This document shows positions 21,389-29,973 of a DNA stretch of 64,000 nt, piece after piece. Position 1 is the stretch's first letter, and the number at the start of each line of letters is the position of its first letter. The notes under the pieces are model-generated. The model saw nothing but the letters and a program-made list of their open reading frames with translations, had not been told where the DNA came from and ran no database searches. Source of the DNA: Chloroflexota bacterium (GTDB taxonomy: Bacteria > Chloroflexota > Limnocylindria > QHBO01); the NCBI GenBank assembly GCA_003243965.1, contig QHBO01000011.1, forward strand, positions 1 through 64,000, in the 5' to 3' direction. The position numbers and the translations under genes were made by a program.

Positions 21389-22941
21389 CGCTGCGCTTCC
21401 TCTTGAACGGACGCCGCCCGGACCAGCGTGCTCAGATTATCGGCCATCGCGAGGCCCAGGACCTGTTCCTCGGTGGCGCCGGCGCCCGGCAGCTCTCCGG
21501 TGATTCGACCGCTCTGCATCACGATGATCCGGTCGGACAGGCCCAGGATCTCTGGCAGCTCGGATGAGATCAGCATGATCGCGATCCCCTCGTTGGCGAG
21601 CTCGTCGATCAATCGATAGATCTCCGCCTTGGCGCCGACGTCGATGCCGCGGGTTGGCTCGTCGAGGATGAGCAGCTTCGGCTTGGCCGCGAGCCACCGG
21701 GCCAGGACCACCTTCTGCTGGTTGCCTCCCGACAGCTTGCCCACCTCCTGGTCGAGCGACGGTGTGCGGATGTTCAGCCGGCGAACGAACTCACCCACCA
21801 CCCGACGCTCGAGCTGACGGCGGACGAATCGGAAGCGGCTGAGCCGGCGCAGGATCGCGAGGGAGGCGTTCTCCACTACGCTGCGGACGAGAATCAGGCC
21901 CTCGCGCTTGCGGTCCTCTGGGGCCAGGCCCATGCCGGCGCGAATCGCGTCGCCCGGACGGCGCAGCGTCATCCGATGTCCCCCGATCGAGACGTCGCCG
22001 GTGTCGAACGGCAGCTCGCCGAAGATCACTTTGGCCAGCTCGGTCCGCCCGGCTCCGACGAGCCCGGCGAAGCCGACCACCTCGCCGGCGCGGATCTCGA
22101 AGCTGATGTCGCGGTGCCAGTTGCTGGACACGTGCTCGACCGAGAGGACAACCCGGTCTTCGGCAGCGGGGTGACGACGCAGCATCTCCTGCAGCTCGCG
22201 TCCGACCATCAGGCGCACGATCTCCCGCTCGGTCAGGTCGCGTGCCGGTCGAACGGCGACGAGCGCGCCGTCGCGGAGGACCGCCACCCGGTCGGCAAGC
22301 TGGAGGATCTCCCTGATCCGGTGCGAGACGTAGATGATCGCCACACCCCGGTCACGCAGCCGACGGATCAGGGCAAACAGGCGACCGACCTCCTCATCGG
22401 TCAGCGACGATGTCGGTTCGTCGAGGGCGAGGACCCGGACGTTCGACTTGAGGGCGCGCAGGATCTCGACCAGCTGGCGTTGGGCCGGAGACAGCTCATG
22501 GCCCATCGCCTTCATCGGCAGGACGGCCTGGAATCCGTACTCGGCCAGATCGTGGCGGACACGAGCCTCGAGCCGCCGGCGGTCGACGAATGGGCCGCGG
22601 CGAGGAAGCTCGCCGATCCAGATGTTCTCGGCGACGTCGACGCCGGGCACGATCTCGGGCTCCTGGTAGATGACGCGAATGCCGGTCAGTCGCGAGTCCC
22701 GCGGCCCGGCAAGGGTCAGCGGCGCGCCGTCGAGCGACAGGACCCCCGCGTCCGGTCGGTAGTCACCCGACAGGATCCGCAGCAGCGTCGACTTTCCTGC
22801 TCCGTTTTCCCCGATCAGCGCGAGGATCTGGCCCGCCCGCACGTCGAGATCGACGCCGCGCAACGCCCTGACGTTGGGAAACGCCTTCGCCAGCCCACGG
22901 ATCTCGAGGAGACTGGATGGCTCCGGCGTTTCAATCGACAC
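21385..22941 (-). CDS. Sugar ABC transporter ATP-binding protein (duplicated, RbsA/MglA-like)
   Basis: Walker A GENGAGKST; signatures LSPAQRQ and LSGGNQQK; LILDEPTRGIDVGAKAEIY. Confidence 0.95.
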   Translation of the reverse strand: MSIETPEPSSLLEIRGLAKAFPNVRALRGVDLDVRAGQILALIGENGAGKSTLLRILSGDYRPDAGVLSLDGAPLTLAGPRDSRLTGIRVIYQEPEIVPGVDVAENIWIGELPRRGPFVDRRRLEARVRHDLAEYGFQAVLPMKAMGHELSPAQRQLVEILRALKSNVRVLALDEPTSSLTDEEVGRLFALIRRLRDRGVAIIYVSHRIREILQLADRVAVLRDGALVAVRPARDLTEREIVRLMVGRELQEMLRRHPAAEDRVVLSVEHVSSNWHRDISFEIRAGEVVGFAGLVGAGRTELAKVIFGELPFDTGDVSIGGHRMTLRRPGDAIRAGMGLAPEDRKREGLILVRSVVENASLAILRRLSRFRFVRRQLERRVVGEFVRRLNIRTPSLDQEVGKLSGGNQQKVVLARWLAAKPKLLILDEPTRGIDVGAKAEIYRLIDELANEGIAIMLISSELPEILGLSDRIIVMQSGRITGELPGAGATEEQVLGLAMADNLSTLVRAASVQEEAQR

Positions 22942-22959
22942 GTTTGGACCGCCGACGGT

Positions 22960-24036
22960 CTACTTGCAGAGGCCGGTCGCTTGCTGCTTCGTCCAGTTGG
23001 TGGGGTCGACCATGTAGGTCGGCGCGATCGCCTTGGCCGGAAGTGGCGTGCCCTTGGTGATGTTGTCGAACAGCTCCTGGACCGCGGTGTGGCCAACGTC
23101 GTACCCGGAGATGTAGAGCGCGGCCTTGAAGCCGCTCGGCGTGCCCGCCTTCCACTCCTTGCAGGCCTCGTAGGCACCAAGGCCGACGCCGATGATGCTC
23201 TCCGGCTTGACCCCGGCCGAGGCGAGCGCCTGGAGGGCGCCCTTGACGCTCTCGTCGTTGCCGCCCACGACGACCCAGTTCGTCACGTCAGGATGGGCAG
23301 TGATGACCGGCCCGGTGTCCTTGAGGGCCCCATCGATGGTCGAGTCTGACGCCACGTCGATGATGTTCTTGACGCCGCAGCCACTGAGCTTCGCCTTTTC
23401 CGCGTCAGTTCGCTGGGTGATGACCGTCAGATCCTGCTTTTCGATGATCAACGCACCGACCTTCTTGCTCGCATCGGTCAGCCAGCCGCCGGTCGACAGC
23501 AGCTGACAGGCCTTGTCGCCCACGCTGCTGCCCATCGCCGTGCCGGAGAAGCCGACGAACGGAACGTCGGCGCCGGCGGCGTTCTTGATCGCGTCGTCGG
23601 TTGCGACCAGCGGAATCTTGGCGTTGGCTGCCGAGGTGGCGACCGCGGGCCCGATCTGCTGATCTGGGACGGTGATTCCGATCCCCTTGGCGCCGGCAGC
23701 GACCGCATCGTTGACGGCGGTGACCGCCGCGTTCGCGTCGCTCTCGACGTTCACGACCTTGATGGTGGCGCCCAGCTGCTTGGCCTTCTCGGTCGCGCCG
23801 GCCGCCTGGTCGATGAAGTACTGCTGCGTACCGAGCTTGTAGATCACGTAGATCAGCGGTTTGCTGCCGCCCGCGCTGGCGGCGCCCGATCCCGAGCTCG
23901 TGGAGCTGGCGCTGCCACCGGGCGAGCTACCCGGGCTGCTGCAGGCGACCACCAGCGCCGCGACCGAGAAGATGGACAGCAGCCGAAGTGACCGACGGCC
24001 CCGGTTCCGAGCGTTCATCGAAGACAACGCCTCCAT
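22960..24036 (-). CDS. Sugar ABC transporter substrate-binding lipoprotein (AraF-like pattern)
   Basis: Lipobox VVACSS; periplasmic sugar-binding pattern; HPDVTNWVVVGGNDESVKGALQAL; starts ATG 24036 or 24018. Confidence 0.88.
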   Translation of the reverse strand: MEALSSMNARNRGRRSLRLLSIFSVAALVVACSSPGSSPGGSASSTSSGSGAASAGGSKPLIYVIYKLGTQQYFIDQAAGATEKAKQLGATIKVVNVESDANAAVTAVNDAVAAGAKGIGITVPDQQIGPAVATSAANAKIPLVATDDAIKNAAGADVPFVGFSGTAMGSSVGDKACQLLSTGGWLTDASKKVGALIIEKQDLTVITQRTDAEKAKLSGCGVKNIIDVASDSTIDGALKDTGPVITAHPDVTNWVVVGGNDESVKGALQALASAGVKPESIIGVGLGAYEACKEWKAGTPSGFKAALYISGYDVGHTAVQELFDNITKGTPLPAKAIAPTYMVDPTNWTKQQATGLCK

Positions 24037-24185
24037 TGCGCATGTCGGTCGCGCCAGACGACGGCGACGGCGACGGGGTAACACGCTTCCGGTGTGAGGC
24101 TTGGGCGGTCGAGGGGACGTCCACGCCGTCGAGTCACCCCAAGGTGACACAAGCCAGCGGAGTTTCCCGCCGGCGGTGCGCGATG

Positions 24186-24310
24186 TCAACATCGAGGCCG
24201 GGTTGTCCGGCCCAGCAGCAGGCGCTCGAGCGTCTCGCAATACCAGCGCTCGAACCTGGGGCCACTCCAGCCACGATCGACGACCAGCAGCCGATAGGTC
24301 TCCGGACTGC
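24186..24310 (-). pseudogene. Possible TetR-family C-terminal remnant
   Basis: Minus-strand reading SPETYRLLVVDRGWSGPRFERWYCETLERLLLGRTTRPRC* without an intact upstream part. Confidence 0.35.
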
Positions 24311-24425
24311 ATCGACCTCGGCGCTCGGCTCAGCTGCGAGTGGCGACCGGGCGACGTCTGGTAGGGCTCGCACGCTTGTCATGGGCAGGCATTCGGGGGA
24401 CCCGGTGGCTCACTCCATTGCGAGA

Positions 24426-25109
24426 TCAGGCGCGCTCCATCGGCTCGACAGCCTGCCCGACAGTGACCCCCAGCCCGATCGTGCACGCCACCCCGGTTGA
24501 ATGGTCGGGGCAGTAGCCGTTCGGGTTCTTGGCCAGGTACTGCTGGTGATAGCCCTCGGCGAAGTAGTACGCGCCGGCGGGCGCGATTTCGGTCGTGATC
24601 TCGCCGTACCCCGCTCTCCGGAGCTCAGCCTGGTACATGTCGCGCGATGCGCCGGCGTCACGCGCCTGCGCATCGGTATGCGTGTAGATGGCGGACCGGT
24701 ACTGGGTGCCGACGTCGTTGCCCTGCCGCATCGACTGCGTCGGATCGTGGTTCTCCCAGAACGCGCGCAGAAGCGCTTCGTACGTGATGCGCGAAGGATC
24801 GAAGACGACCTGCACCGCCTCTGCGTGGCCGGTGCGGCCGCTGCACACCTCTTCGTAGGTCGGGTTGGGCGTGAAGCCGCCCGTGTAGCCGGCCGAGGTC
24901 GACACGACGCCGGGCAGCTGCCAGAAGAGCTGCTCCGCTCCCCAGAAGCAGCCCAGCGCAAACGTGGCCATCTCGACACCCGGCGGATACGGGGGCCGCA
25001 ACGGCGAGCCGTTGACGAAATGGCGGTCCGGGATCGGCACGGGAGTGGCCCGACCAGGCAGCGCCTCTTCGGGGCGCGGCATGGCGGTCGAGCGTCGAAG
25101 GAAGAACAT
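24426..25109 (-). CDS. msrA: Peptide-methionine (S)-S-oxide reductase
   Basis: [64 protein letters not shown]. Confidence 0.97.
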   Translation of the reverse strand: MFFLRRSTAMPRPEEALPGRATPVPIPDRHFVNGSPLRPPYPPGVEMATFALGCFWGAEQLFWQLPGVVSTSAGYTGGFTPNPTYEEVCSGRTGHAEAVQVVFDPSRITYEALLRAFWENHDPTQSMRQGNDVGTQYRSAIYTHTDAQARDAGASRDMYQAELRRAGYGEITTEIAPAGAYYFAEGYHQQYLAKNPNGYCPDHSTGVACTIGLGVTVGQAVEPMERA

Positions 25110-25115
25110 GCGCTC

Positions 25116-25121
25116 AGTGTA
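25116..25121 (-). promoter_or_regulatory. -10 element TACACT, 6 nt before msrA start (leaderless-type)
   Basis: Minus strand TACACT-gagcgc-ATG. Confidence 0.6.
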
Positions 25122-25154
25122 GGCGGACGCTCCGTGTCGGGTCGAGCGGCCCCG

Positions 25155-25160
25155 TAGCAT
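25155..25160 (+). promoter_or_regulatory. -10 element TAGCAT, 6 nt before MFS start (leaderless-type)
   Basis: TAGCAT-tgcctg-GTG. Confidence 0.55.
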
Positions 25161-25166
25161 TGCCTG

Positions 25167-26654
25167 GTGACGGCCCTCACCAACGACACCGCATCTCCGT
25201 GGGCTCCGAGCCGACGGATCCTGACCGCGGGCTTGGTCTTCATGGTCACCGCCGCGGCCTTCGAAGGCCTCGCCGTACCGACGGTGCTGCCGGCCACGCT
25301 GGCCGACCTCGGCGGGCTGTCGCTGTATGGCTGGGCGTTCAGCGCCTTCTGGCTCACCAGCCTACTGGGCGTGACGCTGGCCGGGCAGCAGGCGGATCGA
25401 GGAGACGCCTTCCGGCCGTTCATCGTCGGCGTGGCCCTGTTCGCCGTCGGGCTGGCGGTGGCCGGGCTTGCCCCGAGCATGCTGGTCGTCGTCGTCGGGC
25501 GCGCGATCCAGGGTCTGGGCTCTGGGGCCATCGGGTCGGTGATCTGGGTCGCCACCGCTCGCGGCTACGCACCGGACGCGAAGCCGCGGATGATTGCCAT
25601 CGTCTCGAGCGCGTGGGTCGTTCCCGGGCTGGTGGGACCTGCGATCGCGGGTGCAGTCGCTGAGCATCTCAGCTGGCGATGGGTCTTCCTGGCGCTCGTT
25701 CCGCTTCTGCCGCTCGCGGCGCTTCTGGTTGCACGGCCGATACGCAGCCTGCCCGTCGGCCCCCCTCGCGACCCCGACTCTGCACCCGACGCCGGCGGGG
25801 GCGCAGCGATGCTGCCCGATGTCCAGGATGCTGCCCATGTGCCCCATCCCCCCCGAGGCATCCGGACGCGCGACGCGCTGATGCTGGCGGTCGGCGCCGG
25901 GGCTGTGCTGACCGCCGTCTCGATCCGACAGCCGCTTGCGGCCATCGTGATCGGTGTGGCGGGCCTCGTCGCCGCGCGTGCAGCGCTCGCTCGACTGCTT
26001 CCGCCGGGCACGCTGCTGGGGCGGAGGGGGCCGCCGGCCGCGGTGGCGAGCACGGGCCTGCTCAGCCTCGCGTTCTTCGGCGCGGAGGCATTCGTGCCAC
26101 TCGCGGTGGCCACCGTTCGCGGTGCCGGGCCGGTGGCGGGAGGCCTGGCGCTCACCGCATCTTCGGTCACCTGGGCGGCCGGATCGTGGATCCAGGCGCG
26201 GCTGGCACCCACCCGGTCGCGGCGGTTGATCGTGGCCACCGGCGTGGCGCTGGTGGTGCTGGGGATCGTCATCGAGACGGCGGTCCTGCTGCCCGGCGTG
26301 CCGGTCGCGGTCGCCGCGCTGGCGTGGGCGGTCGGTGGGCTTGGGATGGGTCTCGCCTACTCGACCACGACCCTGGTGATCCTCGAGACGGCGCCGGCCG
26401 GCGGTGAGGGAGCCGCCTCTGCGGCGGTCCAGCTCGCGAACGTGGTGGGCATTGCGCTCGGCACCGGTCTCGGCGGCGCTCTCGTAGCGACGGTCGCGCC
26501 GCTGGCCGGGATCGAGTGGGGGATTGTGCTCGCCAACGCCCTCCTGGTCGCGCTCGGAGGACTCGGTATCTGGCTCGCGACCCGTATGCCGGACCGGCCT
26601 GGCAGTCCACCGCACGTCGTGCTCAGCGCGAGCCGGATGGAAGCCGAGCGCTGA
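25167..26654 (+). CDS. MFS transporter (DHA2/14-TMS-like)
   Basis: Multi-[50 protein letters not shown] start. Confidence 0.9.
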   Translation: MTALTNDTASPWAPSRRILTAGLVFMVTAAAFEGLAVPTVLPATLADLGGLSLYGWAFSAFWLTSLLGVTLAGQQADRGDAFRPFIVGVALFAVGLAVAGLAPSMLVVVVGRAIQGLGSGAIGSVIWVATARGYAPDAKPRMIAIVSSAWVVPGLVGPAIAGAVAEHLSWRWVFLALVPLLPLAALLVARPIRSLPVGPPRDPDSAPDAGGGAAMLPDVQDAAHVPHPPRGIRTRDALMLAVGAGAVLTAVSIRQPLAAIVIGVAGLVAARAALARLLPPGTLLGRRGPPAAVASTGLLSLAFFGAEAFVPLAVATVRGAGPVAGGLALTASSVTWAAGSWIQARLAPTRSRRLIVATGVALVVLGIVIETAVLLPGVPVAVAALAWAVGGLGMGLAYSTTTLVILETAPAGGEGAASAAVQLANVVGIALGTGLGGALVATVAPLAGIEWGIVLANALLVALGGLGIWLATRMPDRPGSPPHVVLSASRMEAER

Positions 26655-26661
26655 TCGGTCG

Positions 26662-26730
26662 GCGCCGACGGGACCGCGCCGACGGGACCGCGCCGACGGG
26701 ACCTCGCTGACGAGACCCGCGCCGACGGCC
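26662..26730. repeat. 14-bp tandem repeat, three perfect copies plus decayed copies
   Basis: gcgccgacgggacc at 26662, 26676 and 26690, then tcgctgacgagacc and a partial copy. Confidence 0.85.
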
Positions 26731-26822
26731 CACCGACCGCCGAGCATGTGGCACCGAAACTGCCTAGGTACCCGGTTGCACCGCGGGGCACAGCCGCGAA
26801 GCCAACACATATATGCGGCACC

Positions 26823-27237
26823 GCGGGCCACGTGGCCGGGACGGTGGGTGACACGGCCGGCCAGATCGCCGGGACCCTGCAGCAGACCGCGCAGGGTGCG
26901 CTCGAGCAGACGCGCCAGATGAGCTCACAGGCGCGCTGGCAGATCGAGCAAATCCTCGACGAGAATCGGCTCGCGGTGGGGGCTGTCGCCGTCGCGGCGG
27001 GCGCGGCGATCGGCATGCTGCTGCCTGCGACGCGGCCTGAAGAGCAGCTGCTCGGAGAGCCGAGCCGCCAGGTGACCCAAGCCGCTCAGCAGGCCGCCTC
27101 AGACGATGGACAAGGTCAAGCAGGTGACCGCCAGCGCGCAGGAAGCGGCGACCGAGGAGGCACGCCAGCAGGGGCTCACCGGCCGACCGCAGCACGCCGC
27201 GGAGGCAGAGCCGGTCGTGCCTTCCCGCGACCGCTGA
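26823..27237 (+). pseudogene. Frameshifted, N-terminally truncated DUF3618/YtxH-like membrane protein gene
   Basis: AGHVAGTVGDTAGQIAGTLQQTAQGALEQTRQ...LAVGAVAVAAGAAIGMLLPATRPEEQLLGE in one frame, then MDKVKQVTASAQEAATEEARQQGLTGR...* in a shifted frame. Confidence 0.6.
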
Positions 27238-27326
27238 TGGCTACCATGGGGTGAACCTTCGCGGTCGTCGTCGCGTATCCAGCATGGCGCTCCTTCGGCA
27301 CGGGCCGGTGCCGAACCGATCGCGGC

Positions 27327-27360
27327 ACGATGCCCCACCCGGACCCCGGTGGGGCATCGT
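27327..27360. terminator. Long perfect hairpin, terminator-like without U-tract
   Basis: 13-bp perfect stem acgatgccccacc/ggtggggcatcgt with 8-nt loop. Confidence 0.6.
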
Positions 27361-27450
27361 CACGTCCGAGTTCCCAGAGTTGACCGATGCGTCCGCCGAG
27401 CGCACGCTCGGCACATCGGTTGACAGGCAACGGTGCGAGGCGGAGTGGGG

Positions 27451-27762
27451 ATGAAGGGCGATCGAGTCGAGGCCGTGGTCGACACGGGCCAGGGAGGCGT
27501 GCAGACCTTCGAGATCGTGGCGACACGCGCAGGCCGCCGGATCGAGGTGACCAGCGCACGCGGGATCGTTGAGGTCAGCGAGGTGACCCGCGGCGGAAAC
27601 CCGGTGCGCACCGGCCGCTTCATGGCCAGCCGCGTCATCGCGCTGGTCGAGCACCCCGCAATGGAGGGGCGCGAGTCGAGGGTCGACGTGGAGACGCGGC
27701 GGCGGATGGTGTCACCGGGACCTGCAACCCGCAGCGCCTCGAGCGCCGACCACCACAGCTGA
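27451..27762 (+). CDS. Small hypothetical protein
   Basis: Coherent ORF KGDRVEAVVDTGQGGVQTFEIVATRAGRRIEVTSARGIVEVSEVTRGGNPVRTGRFMASRVIALVEHP. Confidence 0.6.
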   Translation: MKGDRVEAVVDTGQGGVQTFEIVATRAGRRIEVTSARGIVEVSEVTRGGNPVRTGRFMASRVIALVEHPAMEGRESRVDVETRRRMVSPGPATRSASSADHHS

Positions 27763-27851
27763 GCGGCGCGACGCGGCGTCGGCAGCGTGCTCCAGCCGGA
27801 CCTCCGGGTCGAGCCGCCTCGACCCTGGAACAGGCCGCAGCCCGGATCGCC

Positions 27852-27857
27852 TAGGAT
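27852..27857 (+). promoter_or_regulatory. -10 element TAGGAT, 9 nt before pfk start
   Basis: TAGGAT-N9-ATG. Confidence 0.55.
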
Positions 27858-27866
27858 GCGTCTGGC

Positions 27867-29048
27867 ATGCGACGGATCGGCGTCCTGACCGGCGGCGGCG
27901 ACGTGCCGGGACTCAACTCGGTGATCAAGAGCGTCGTCTACCGGTCCAGCGAGCTCGGGCTGGAGGTGCTCGGCATTCGCCGTGGCTGGCAGGGGCTGAC
28001 GCACTCGCGGACCTCGGCTGCCGGCGGGATGGATGGCGAGTACGTGGTGGCGCTGGATCGACGCTCCACGCGGGCGATCGATCGCACCGGAGGGACGATC
28101 CTGCACACGTCGCGCACCAACCCGGGCAGGATGAAGGAGGACCGTCTCCCGGATTGGCTCTCCGCCGCGGAGCGCGGTCGGTTCCAGACCGATGCCGACC
28201 GCTACGACCTGACGCCGGTGGTGATGGACAACCTGGCGCGGCTCGAGATCGACGCGCTGGTCGCGATCGGCGGCGACGACACCCTCGGCTATGCCCAGCG
28301 TCTCGGCGAGGAGGGCGTGCCGCTGGTCGCTATTCCCAAGACGATGGACAACGACGTCCAGGGGACCGAGTATTGCATCGGCTTCTCGACGTCCGTGACC
28401 CGGGCCAAGGAGCTGATCAACCGACAGCGGACGACGTTGGGCAGCCACGAGCGCATCGGCGTCTTCCGCATCTTTGGGCGTAACTCGGGGTACACGGCGT
28501 GGTACGCCGCGTACGTCACGAGCGCGCGCTGCGTGATTCCGGAGGCGCCGTTCGAACTGGGTGACCTGGCCGTCGTGCTCGCCGAGGACCGGCGACTGAA
28601 CCCGTCGGGGTACGCGTTCGTGATCGCCTCCGAGGGTGCCATCTGGCAGGGTGGCCACCTGGAGGAGATCGGTGAAGCGGACGCGTATGGGCACCGCCAC
28701 AAGGCCGATGTCGGCTATGCGCTCGCCAGCGAGCTCCGCCACCGGACCGGAATCGAGACCGTCAACAGCGACCTCACCTACGACCTGCGCAGCGGAGACC
28801 CCGACGCCCTGGACCAGATGGTGGCGATCACCTACGCCAACGTCGCGATGGACCTGCTGAGCGGCGGCGTATACGGCCGGATGGTGGCGGTCCGGGACGG
28901 AAAGTATGCGCACTCGCCGCTGCCCGACGCGGCGCTGGGGCCTCGTCGTATTGATGTCGCGGCGCTCTACAACGTGGCGCGCTTCCGGCCTCGCTACGAG
29001 GCGAAGCTCGGGTCTCCGCTGCTGCTCGGCACCCCGCTCATCGCCTGA
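27867..29048 (+). CDS. 6-phosphofructokinase, predicted PPi-dependent type
   Basis: LTGGGDVPGLN, AIGGDDTLGYA, IPKTMDNDV, FGRNSGYTAW; GGDDT + PKT signature. Confidence 0.93.
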   Translation: MRRIGVLTGGGDVPGLNSVIKSVVYRSSELGLEVLGIRRGWQGLTHSRTSAAGGMDGEYVVALDRRSTRAIDRTGGTILHTSRTNPGRMKEDRLPDWLSAAERGRFQTDADRYDLTPVVMDNLARLEIDALVAIGGDDTLGYAQRLGEEGVPLVAIPKTMDNDVQGTEYCIGFSTSVTRAKELINRQRTTLGSHERIGVFRIFGRNSGYTAWYAAYVTSARCVIPEAPFELGDLAVVLAEDRRLNPSGYAFVIASEGAIWQGGHLEEIGEADAYGHRHKADVGYALASELRHRTGIETVNSDLTYDLRSGDPDALDQMVAITYANVAMDLLSGGVYGRMVAVRDGKYAHSPLPDAALGPRRIDVAALYNVARFRPRYEAKLGSPLLLGTPLIA

Positions 29049-29826
29049 CCGCGGCGCGACTGGCGGCCGGTGCGCCGCTGCCTGCCTGAGAGTGCGCCGC
29101 CCCTTCCGAACGCGCCGCCGCCGCCGCCACGAAGGCCCGCCACAGCTCCTCGAAGACCGGTGGCGTCGAGTCGACGCGCTCCGGATGACACTGGATGCCG
29201 ACCAGCCAGCGTTGCGGGTCGTCCGCCTCGAAGCCTTCGACCAGATCGCCGACCTCGGCGTGCCGTGCCAGTGCGCTGATCCGCAGCCCCGGCGCCAGGC
29301 CATCGGGCTCCACCGCCTGGTGATGGAAGGAGTTGACCTCGAGGGACGTTGCGTCTGGGAGGAGCGATGCCAGGCGAGTGCCGGGCAGGATGGCGAGTGG
29401 GTGGCGCGTCACCGACGAACCGGTGGTCTCGTGGCCTTCGAGGTGCTGGATCAGCCGGCCGCCGGAAAAGACGTTGATCGCCTGCAGTCCGCGGCAGATG
29501 CCGAGCACCGGGACACCTCGACGGACCGCCGCCGCGAATGCCGCAGCGTCGAGCGCGTCGCGGCCCGGATCGGCCGCATGTGCTCCGGCGGACGGCTCCC
29601 CGTAGAGGCTCGTTTCGAGGTCCGCTCCGCCGGTGATGAGCAGGGCGTCCATGATCGTCAGCGCGGCGTCGCGCGTCGCGGGCGTCGTCTCGTCGAGCAG
29701 CGGAAGTGGAACCGCCCCGGCGTGCTCGAGGGCCTCGAGGTACCACCGGTTCTTCTGCTCGGCGGCGGCCGGGTCGGCGGCGCGTCCCGGCCTCGAGAGC
29801 GTGACAGCGATGCGCGGTGCCTGCAT
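29038..29826 (-). CDS. Gamma-glutamyl-gamma-aminobutyrate hydrolase family (peptidase C26)
   Basis: LLITGGADLETSLYGE; PVLGICRGLQAINVFSGG; VNSFHHQAV; GIQCHPE. Confidence 0.92.
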   Translation of the reverse strand: MQAPRIAVTLSRPGRAADPAAAEQKNRWYLEALEHAGAVPLPLLDETTPATRDAALTIMDALLITGGADLETSLYGEPSAGAHAADPGRDALDAAAFAAAVRRGVPVLGICRGLQAINVFSGGRLIQHLEGHETTGSSVTRHPLAILPGTRLASLLPDATSLEVNSFHHQAVEPDGLAPGLRISALARHAEVGDLVEGFEADDPQRWLVGIQCHPERVDSTPPVFEELWRAFVAAAAARSEGAAHSQAGSGAPAASRAAVRR

Positions 29827-29832
29827 CGAGCC

Positions 29833-29838
29833 ATGGTA
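29833..29838 (-). promoter_or_regulatory. -10 element TACCAT, 6 nt before peptidase C26 start
   Basis: Minus strand TACCAT-ggctcg-ATG. Confidence 0.5.
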
Positions 29839-29849
29839 CGCGTCTCCGG

Positions 29850-29941
29850 CGGCGTGCCACCCGGCGCCGTGCCCCAAGCCTGCGGCGTGCCACCCGGCGC
29901 CGTGGCACAAGCCTGCGGCGTACCACGCTGCGCGTGCCCCC
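29850..29941. repeat. 33-bp tandem repeat, two full copies plus a partial third
   Basis: gcggcgtgccacccggcgccgtgccccaagcct at 29850-29882, near-identical 29883-29915, degenerate from 29916. Confidence 0.85.
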
Positions 29942-29960
29942 GGGCGGCGTGTTACCGCGG

Positions 29961-29966
29961 TACGCT
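29961..29966 (+). promoter_or_regulatory. -10 element TACGCT, 7 nt before FAD oxidase start
   Basis: TACGCT-gcggaac-GTG. Confidence 0.5.
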
Positions 29967-29973
29967 GCGGAAC

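Noticed and set aside
25362-26831. 489-aa minus-strand ORF opposite the MFS gene
   Set aside because: Hydrophilic Arg/Asp/Gly-rich mirror of a membrane protein; no motif.
29850-29941. CRISPR-like array
   Set aside because: Tandem 33-bp units without spacers and no cas genes; ordinary direct repeat.
28906-29973. N-terminal extension of the FAD oxidase ORF through the 33-bp repeats (GVPPGAVPQACGVPPGAVAQACG)
   Set aside because: The extension overlaps pfk and the C26 gene, is repeat-derived, and a -10 plus GTG at 29961-29976 gives a standard DAO N-terminus.
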